NCBI GenBank assembly: GCA_023436115.1
Contig: JAEZKQ010000030.1
Coordinates: 186,001 to 250,000, forward strand
Direction of reading: 5' to 3'
Origin: Bacillota bacterium
Lineage (GTDB): Bacteria > Bacillota > Clostridia > Christensenellales > SZUA-584
Length of the DNA stretch: 64,000 bases
Made by a program: the position numbers and the translations under genes. The notes under the pieces were generated by a model, which did no database searches, was not told the origin of the DNA, and saw only the letters and a program-made list of their open reading frames with translations. Numbering within the stretch: position 1 is the stretch's first letter; each line of letters starts with the position of its first letter. Shown in pieces: positions 58,763 to 64,000 of the stretch.

Positions 58763-60289
58763 CTAATAGCCTTTTGATGTATCAATGATACTGCCGTCGA
58801 TGGCGTTGATAGTCATAAAGCTAATACCAATTTCTTCCGTTGCCCCATAAGGATTTCCTTCCGATAATTTTGTTAGCTTCCCATAGAAGTTCCAAGCAGG
58901 AACCAGCAGGCCGCTCTCATTGGAGTTTTGTTCTACAATCCGATGTAAAGACAGCGTTACTCGGTTGATTTCAAAACTATATTCAGTTCCACCGTATTCA
59001 GCCTGTGCTTCGTATTTGACGAGCATCATCTTTTCAAAAATCTCTTGGATATCCGAAAAGGGCTTTAATTGCGCATCCTCGTTGACTGTTTCCGCAACTC
59101 CGATCGGGCACATCCACATCATATCGAATATGCCGTCGCCGTTGACCATGAAATCCAGACATTCATAGTGCCAAGTGGGAGCCGTCGCGTCGTTTTCCGG
59201 CCTGCTTCCGCCGCTCACATAGGAACAGGGGAAACCGTCTACCGTCCGTACGCAGTAGACCTTATATGCGTATCGCTCCGCAGGGCGCGCGGCTTCCTCG
59301 TAATTGCCTTTCTGCTCGTCGTTCTGGATGTAGATGCTGTCCACTACCATACCTGAGCCGGTCTTGTCGAGCAAATCCTGTACCATTTGCCTTGCTTCGC
59401 TGGGCTTTAAGCCGACTTTGGACAGAATTTCCACGTCAACATCCGTATCCTCTATAATTGGAATGGAACCGGAAGAACTGAAATTCACCCCCGCCGACTG
59501 GTTACGAAAATCAGAATAATGCATAGTTGGATTTATATCATTGATTATATTGAAATATCTCCCCTGACCGTTTATACCTTGATTGTATCTTTCATAGGCG
59601 GTAAGTCCGGTATAAGTGATCGTTTCAGTGGAAGGCGTTTCTGCCGGTTCCTCCACGCCTTCCTCTAAGGCTGTGCCGGGGACGGGGCCTGAATGTTGTT
59701 CGCTGGATATTTCCCTCAGCGTCCCATCCGAGTGTTCTTCCACGATAGTATCGGGCGCGGTTTCAAGCTGTGCTTCCAGACTCGCAAGCGTTTCCCTTGC
59801 CATCGCCAATTCCTGCTCCGCCAACTCTTCAGATAAATCCCCCGGATCGGCTTCCAGTTCGGTGATGCGCTTTTTGATATTAACGATTTGCTGCTGGATT
59901 TCCTCCTTTGTTTTCTGCCCGGAGTCAATCCACATTTCCGCGTCTCCGCAAAGCGCCTCAAAAAAGGCGTAAACCGTGTCCTGAGAAAACTCCGCCGCTT
60001 TGACGCGGTAGATCGGCATCCGGTCTCCGTCCGAGACAATCACTTGTGCATCCACCTTAATGTTCAGCAGGCCATCCGCGCCTTGCGTCTCGAACTGATA
60101 GGTTTCGGGTATGCCGTATTGCTCGGATAAGCTATTGCTGCTGCTAGCGGTTGCAGTGTCCTTTTGTGCCTCAGCAAGCATACGCTCCGAATCCTTTTCC
60201 GCCACCACACCTTGCTCTGGCGTAGGCTGGCAGGCGGCGAGCGAGAGGATAATGATAAGGCTCAATATTGCGGCCAATATTCGTTTCAT
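58763..60289 (-). CDS. DUF6034-type lipoprotein, module 2
   Basis: About 508 residues from the ATG at 60289, 8 bases after AAGGTGG; an in-frame GTG at 60301 is less well placed. Lipobox ILSLAAC, CQPTPEQGVVAEKDSER, a helical segment (about 120-190: ELEADPGDLSEELAEQELAM), a Gly/Asn-rich stretch, and the C-terminal region with VEQNSNESGLLVPAWNFYG and NAIDGSIIDTSKGY. Paralogous to the proteins at 54.9 and 62.8 kb and to the M56 fusion. Follows the kinase gene by about 50 bases. Confidence 0.85.
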   Translation of the reverse strand: MKRILAAILSLIIILSLAACQPTPEQGVVAEKDSERMLAEAQKDTATASSSNSLSEQYGIPETYQFETQGADGLLNIKVDAQVIVSDGDRMPIYRVKAAEFSQDTVYAFFEALCGDAEMWIDSGQKTKEEIQQQIVNIKKRITELEADPGDLSEELAEQELAMARETLASLEAQLETAPDTIVEEHSDGTLREISSEQHSGPVPGTALEEGVEEPAETPSTETITYTGLTAYERYNQGINGQGRYFNIINDINPTMHYSDFRNQSAGVNFSSSGSIPIIEDTDVDVEILSKVGLKPSEARQMVQDLLDKTGSGMVVDSIYIQNDEQKGNYEEAARPAERYAYKVYCVRTVDGFPCSYVSGGSRPENDATAPTWHYECLDFMVNGDGIFDMMWMCPIGVAETVNEDAQLKPFSDIQEIFEKMMLVKYEAQAEYGGTEYSFEINRVTLSLHRIVEQNSNESGLLVPAWNFYGKLTKLSEGNPYGATEEIGISFMTINAIDGSIIDTSKGY

Positions 60290-60340
60290 AGCCAAGTCCA
60301 CCTTTCTTTTTATGTCCTTACCCTAATCCTAACGCTGTTA

Positions 60341-61816
60341 TCAAGTATTCTTCGATATATTATCAAAATGTAATTTCTCAAAACGTATGGTGATAACCGT
60401 CCCTTGTCCGACTTGGCTTTCGATATGCATGTGCGCACCATGCGCCTTGACGATCAAGTCGCACAGCGCCAGGCCGAGGCCGCTCCCGCCTTCCGATTGG
60501 CTGTGCGACTTGTCCACCATATAGAACGGCTGCGTGATCTTTTCAATTTCCTCCTGCGGAATGCCCACGCCGTCGTCCTTTACCGAAATGGTATTGCCAT
60601 CCGAAGCAATCGTGATATGCTTTGCACCGGCTTTGCGGGCGTTGTCAAACAGATTGATAAGCACGCTGGCCATCATGTCTATGTCCATCCCAAACATTGG
60701 CGAACCCTTTTCAGTAAAGACAAGCTCAATATTCTCGTTTCGCGCAATGCTCTGAAGCGTCATATCCACCGCTTCATACAAGTTTTTAACGGGCTGAGGC
60801 TTGATTTTGGCCGCCTCTCCGCCATGCAGCGTGATGAGCCGCATCATCTTTTGCGACAGCCGTTCGATGCGTCTGCATTCGCTGTTGATATAGGCGATGG
60901 ATTCCTCCTGCTGCGCTTTTTTTAAATGTACGCGCATCAACGCCTCCGAATAGCCGATAATGGCCGTCATTGGCGTTTTCAGCTCATGCGTCAAAGCGGA
61001 GAGCAACAGCTTGCGCTGTTCCGCCGTATCCTCCAAAGCCCGGATGTGGTCGGCGATTGCATCTGCCATTTTGTTAAAGCTCACCGACAGTGTTGCGATT
61101 TCATCCTTGCCCTTTACCTGAATACGGTTGTCGTATTGACCGTCCGCAAGCGCGGCGGCGTTTTTCTGCAAACCGCCAAGCGGACGCAGAACGCGCCGGA
61201 TAAGAAAGACCATGAGGGCGGTGCTGAGAAGAATGGTAATCAGCGCAATCACCGTGAAACGGATGGCCAGCGCTGTGATGCCGTCATAAACGCCGGTGAT
61301 GTCCCGTACAATGAAAAGCTCATGCTCGAATTCTATCGTGTTGCCCAGGCTGGCGCTCCAATGGCCGACAACCAGATATCTGTGTCCGTCCAGTTCCGCT
61401 ATTGCATACGGCCAAAGCGCGGAGTCATTGTCAGCAATTCCGCTTTCCATGGCTTGTTCGTGATTCTCCTTTAAGCCGGGCAGCAGCGGGCGCGGGTCTA
61501 TCGGGCAATCGTTGTACAGGGGCTGCTCCATATCCGTCAGGATGTAATGCGCGCCGCTGACCGACGCGTCCGTATATTTCCTGAACACGAACAGTATCAC
61601 GCTGCGTTTCGCCGTCTCCGACAGGTAATCGTCGCCCACGACGTCCATTTCCGCGTTAAATGAATTGTTCAGCATACGCAGTTCCGTGACGCCGCTTTGT
61701 ATGGCGTTGTTAATATGATTGTTCGCCGTTGTGATAAGCAGAAGCATACAGCAGAGAATAACGGCAAGCGCCGTAAGCATGACGGATAAAAGGGCAAGCC
61801 TGACGGAAATTTTCAT
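60341..61816 (-). CDS. Sensor histidine kinase, module 2
   Basis: A 491-residue kinase: TM1 (about 7-28), extracytoplasmic loop of about 150 residues, TM2 (about 190-212), HAMP, H-box SALTHELKTPMTAI, N-box NLFDNARKAG, G-boxes DDGVGIP and GGSGLGLALCD. Overlaps the regulator stop by 4 bases (ATGA), so the two are co-translated. Paralogue of the kinase in module 1, with a different loop, which suggests a different stimulus. Confidence 0.92.
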   Translation of the reverse strand: MKISVRLALLSVMLTALAVILCCMLLLITTANNHINNAIQSGVTELRMLNNSFNAEMDVVGDDYLSETAKRSVILFVFRKYTDASVSGAHYILTDMEQPLYNDCPIDPRPLLPGLKENHEQAMESGIADNDSALWPYAIAELDGHRYLVVGHWSASLGNTIEFEHELFIVRDITGVYDGITALAIRFTVIALITILLSTALMVFLIRRVLRPLGGLQKNAAALADGQYDNRIQVKGKDEIATLSVSFNKMADAIADHIRALEDTAEQRKLLLSALTHELKTPMTAIIGYSEALMRVHLKKAQQEESIAYINSECRRIERLSQKMMRLITLHGGEAAKIKPQPVKNLYEAVDMTLQSIARNENIELVFTEKGSPMFGMDIDMMASVLINLFDNARKAGAKHITIASDGNTISVKDDGVGIPQEEIEKITQPFYMVDKSHSQSEGGSGLGLALCDLIVKAHGAHMHIESQVGQGTVITIRFEKLHFDNISKNT

Positions 61817-62469
61817 GGTTCCTGCTCCAGACGGTAGCCGATTTTAGGGACGGCAGCGATGGCAAGCCCCGTTTTCCTGCGGAGCTGGTTGATATGCACG
61901 TCCACCGTGCGCGTTTCGCCCATGAAGTTGATGCCCCATGCCTCCGCCAGTAATTTTTCCCGTGACATCGCAATATTTCTGTTTTTTGCGAGAACGACGA
62001 GCAGATCAAATTCTCTCGGCTTTAAGGATAAGGGTTCCTGATTCAACCTCACAACACGTTCCTCAAGGAAGATTTCAAGGTTCCCCAAACGTATAACTGG
62101 CTCGGTATGTCCGCGGCGCTCCAGCACTTTCTCGATGCGTACCAGCAGCTCCAGTATTTCAAACGGCTTGACGATGTAATCCTCCGCGCCGCCCTTGAGT
62201 CCGCGCAGCTTGGATTCAATATCGTTCTTTGCGGTCAGATAAATCACCGGAATATTGCGATCATTTAGAGGGGATAACAAATCGAACCCGTCGATTCCGG
62301 GCAGCATAATATCCACGACGGCCAAATCAAAATGCTCTCCGCTCTCCAGCAACTTCAATGCGTCAACGCCGTCAGGTGAAGGTTGAACTTCATAACCCAC
62401 CACCGAAAGGTTCATGCAGATCAGATTGGAGATTGCCTTATTATCTTCTATGACCAATATTTTTGTCAT
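61813..62469 (-). CDS. OmpR-family response regulator, module 2
   Basis: A 218-residue regulator: VIEDNKA, phospho-acceptor Asp in VVDIMLPGIDG, YIVKPF, and the winged helix with FMGETRTVDVHINQLRRKT. Roughly half identical to the regulator of module 1 by eye. Its promoter has TTACATTTTGATAATG rather than the strict 5-6-5 repeat. Confidence 0.92.
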   Translation of the reverse strand: MTKILVIEDNKAISNLICMNLSVVGYEVQPSPDGVDALKLLESGEHFDLAVVDIMLPGIDGFDLLSPLNDRNIPVIYLTAKNDIESKLRGLKGGAEDYIVKPFEILELLVRIEKVLERRGHTEPVIRLGNLEIFLEERVVRLNQEPLSLKPREFDLLVVLAKNRNIAMSREKLLAEAWGINFMGETRTVDVHINQLRRKTGLAIAAVPKIGYRLEQEP

Positions 62470-62560
62470 ACGTTACCCCATTCACTTTGAACTATTGCTA
62501 AATTTTATTATACTGCTTTTTTTGTAATCAAAGCCGCATCAAAACATTATCAAAATGTAA

Positions 62561-62594
62561 ATAGGCATAGGATGTTTCAACATCTTATACCTAT
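62561..62594 (-). terminator. Terminator upstream of regulator 2, ending the third module
   Basis: On the minus strand ATAGGTATAAGATGTT and AACATCCTATGCCTAT pair along 16 positions with few mismatches and are followed by TTTACATTTTG. Confidence 0.7.
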
Positions 62595-62628
62595 TATGGT
62601 AGGAGATAAAAAAGGGAATGTCAAATAT

Positions 62629-62763
62629 TCAGGTGATCATCTGCTCCATATCCTTCTGGATAACGATAGACTCTTCCGGCGTGGCCTGGCAGCCGACAAG
62701 GAAGGCAGCGACCATGACACCGGAAAGCAATATGATAAATGTCTTTTTACGTCTGTTGCGCCC
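62629..62763 (-). pseudogene. Truncated DUF6034-type lipoprotein stub
   Basis: Just after the stop of the third DUF6034 gene a new frame reads RRKKTFIILLSGVMVAAFLVGC, then QATPEESIVIQKDMEQMI, and stops. This is the signal peptide, lipobox and first 20 residues of a DUF6034-type lipoprotein, cut where the paralogues continue. The only start codons are internal (ATG at 62715), so it is a relic or a very small lipoprotein. Confidence 0.65.
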
Positions 62764-62764
62764 C

Positions 62765-64000
62765 CTAATAGCCTTTTCCCGTGTCTATAATGCTTCCGTC
62801 AATGGCGTTGACGCAGAGTACTATGTTTGTGCTCGTTTCAGTCGTTTCGCCTTTATCTGTCCGCAAGTCCACACCATAGAAGTTCCATACTGGCACGAGC
62901 AAGCCGTTCTCGATAGAATCCTGCTCCACAATGCGGATCATCTCAAGGCATACTTCGTCGATCCGGCAGGTCAGGTTGTCCAAATGCTCGGCCTGCGCCT
63001 CGTATTCAATAAACATCATTTTCTCAAATACCGACTGCATTTCGGCAAACGGCATGAGCGCGCAGTCGCTTACCTTCGTTTCCAGCAATTCGACCGGTGC
63101 GCGCCAATCCATAGAAATGATGCCTTTGTCGCTGACCATAAAGCTCATCGTTTCATACTCCCACCGTTTCATACATCCATAATCGGAAACAATTCCATAC
63201 GCATTCTCCATCTGCGTATCAGCAGGTTCATCCGTCCAAACTTCTGTCGCGCCCTTTATCCTTGCGCACGGCAGCGCGCCTTCAATCATGCGGATACAGT
63301 TGATGCGGTACGCGTAATGTTCGGCGGGTGCTATCACGCCGTCGTATATACCCGTTTCCTCGTCGTTTTCGAGCGTCATGGCGTATACAGCTATCGGCGT
63401 GTTCGTCTCTCGGAGGAAATCCTCGACAAGCGCCTTTGCCTGCGCGGGTGTGATCTTAATATATTGTTTAAGCGACTCGTCAATCTCAGTGTTCTCATCG
63501 ACAACGATGGTATTGACCTGCCCGTAGTTATGGCTGGAATCCGGCGTTCCAAAGCTCATGGTTGCGGGAGAGAGGATGTCTCCCGAATTGTTTCTCATCG
63601 GATTTTTGATAAAAAAGCTCATGTTATCGTTGCTTCCACCTGCACCCATATACCAACCGCGCATATTTCCGGTTGCGTCTGTTTCTTCCAACCTTTTTAG
63701 TGTGCTGTCGGCCTGGGTATTCTCAATATTCTCCGGTGCCGACGGATAAATCCGTTCGTAATAGTCGATCTGATCCTGAATGCGTTCCACATAGTCCGCA
63801 TCGTCCTCGTTCTCGGCAAGTGCTCTTCTCAATGAAACCAAAATTCCCTCTATTTCGCTCTTAGTCAGTTCTGTTTTGCGTTCCCACAGCACGGCATCGC
63901 CCACAAGCGCATTCCAATACGCTGTTACCTGCTCCTGCGTGAATTCGCCAGCCTTGACGCGGATGATGGGCATACTGTCCGCATCCGGCACGATTACGTC
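62765..64000 (-). CDS. DUF6034-type lipoprotein, third module, 5' end outside the window
   Basis: The frame is open to the right edge (DVIVPDADSMPIIRV aligns with the mid-N-terminal region of the paralogues, so about 100 residues are missing, including the signal peptide). About 410 residues are visible, ending IVEQDSIENGLLVPVWNFYG and NAIDGSIIDTGKGY. A third regulator-kinase pair is expected beyond the window, by analogy with modules 1 and 2. Confidence 0.85.
   Translation of the reverse strand, partial: DVIVPDADSMPIIRVKAGEFTQEQVTAYWNALVGDAVLWERKTELTKSEIEGILVSLRRALAENEDDADYVERIQDQIDYYERIYPSAPENIENTQADSTLKRLEETDATGNMRGWYMGAGGSNDNMSFFIKNPMRNNSGDILSPATMSFGTPDSSHNYGQVNTIVVDENTEIDESLKQYIKITPAQAKALVEDFLRETNTPIAVYAMTLENDEETGIYDGVIAPAEHYAYRINCIRMIEGALPCARIKGATEVWTDEPADTQMENAYGIVSDYGCMKRWEYETMSFMVSDKGIISMDWRAPVELLETKVSDCALMPFAEMQSVFEKMMFIEYEAQAEHLDNLTCRIDEVCLEMIRIVEQDSIENGLLVPVWNFYGVDLRTDKGETTETSTNIVLCVNAIDGSIIDTGKGY

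Noticed and set aside
62470..62560. TGTAA-N6-TGTAA box upstream of regulator 2
   Set aside because: Two TGTAA words occur, but not at the 11-bp period seen at the other two sites.

Overview
The window looks like a chromosome segment of a low-to-mid GC, Gram-positive anaerobe of the Clostridia (Bacillota). The signs are strong AGGAGG-type ribosome binding sites, many lipoproteins, a pyridine-nucleotide-site-less thioredoxin reductase homologue, Rrf2/BlaI/AraC regulators, a BaiCD-type iron-sulfur flavoenzyme, DUF1540, and serine-recombinase/sigma-factor mobile modules typical of clostridial integrative elements. No rRNA, tRNA or CRISPR array was found. Species cannot be named from this sequence alone.

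Layout. 0-5 kb: a DUF2225 protein that runs off the left edge, a GH3 beta-glucosidase, and decayed remains of a lipoprotein and a matrixin-like metalloprotease. 4.7-11.6 kb: an AraC-controlled catabolic/redox cluster (SDR, fumarate-reductase-like flavoprotein, OYE-like reductase, cysteine hydrolase, 2-keto-3-deoxygluconate kinase) whose two promoters carry near-identical 26-bp sites at the same distance from the start codon. 11.6-17.7 kb: an atypical thioredoxin reductase, a PNPOx-like protein, a second AraC regulator, a polar amino-acid ABC importer and an EamA exporter. 17.8-27.6 kb: a sulfur-themed stretch with a DUF1540 peptide, an SsuABC/TauABC-like importer, an MBL hydrolase, an Rrf2-cystathionine synthase/lyase-MalY operon with a clear operator, a TtcA-like PP-loop protein with a cysteine desulfurase, and an HD protein. 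28-36 kb: a LacI-sensor diguanylate cyclase, an oxalate decarboxylase, and a DUF4865/ADC-like/SDR/flavodoxin group. 36-46 kb: an accessory region with a nucleotidyltransferase, a BaiCD-like enzyme, a SUKH protein, a periplasmic-sensor diguanylate cyclase, a cut-off second GGDEF gene, two recombinase relics, and a serine-recombinase element with an excisionase stub, SHOCT-like peptide, sigma factor and XRE repressor. Two copies of a sequence that encodes a RlmD/RumA-like C-terminal tail lie in this region.

46-64 kb is the most unusual part. An ABC operon (two ABC-2 permeases, an intact ATPase, a degenerate ATPase, a CARDB-like surface protein and an FtsX permease) lies downstream of a BlaI/M56-peptidase pair and of repeated modules, each made of an OmpR-type regulator, a sensor kinase and a DUF6034-type lipoprotein. 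Two complete modules, part of a third and a truncated lipoprotein stub are visible. The BlaR1-like protein carries the same DUF6034-type domain in place of the usual penicillin-binding sensor. This suggests that DUF6034 is an extracytoplasmic sensing or gating domain shared by proteolytic and phosphorelay signalling. TGTAA-N6-TGTAA direct repeats upstream of the ABC operon and of one regulator gene tie the two together. I infer an amplified cell-envelope or antimicrobial-peptide response island.
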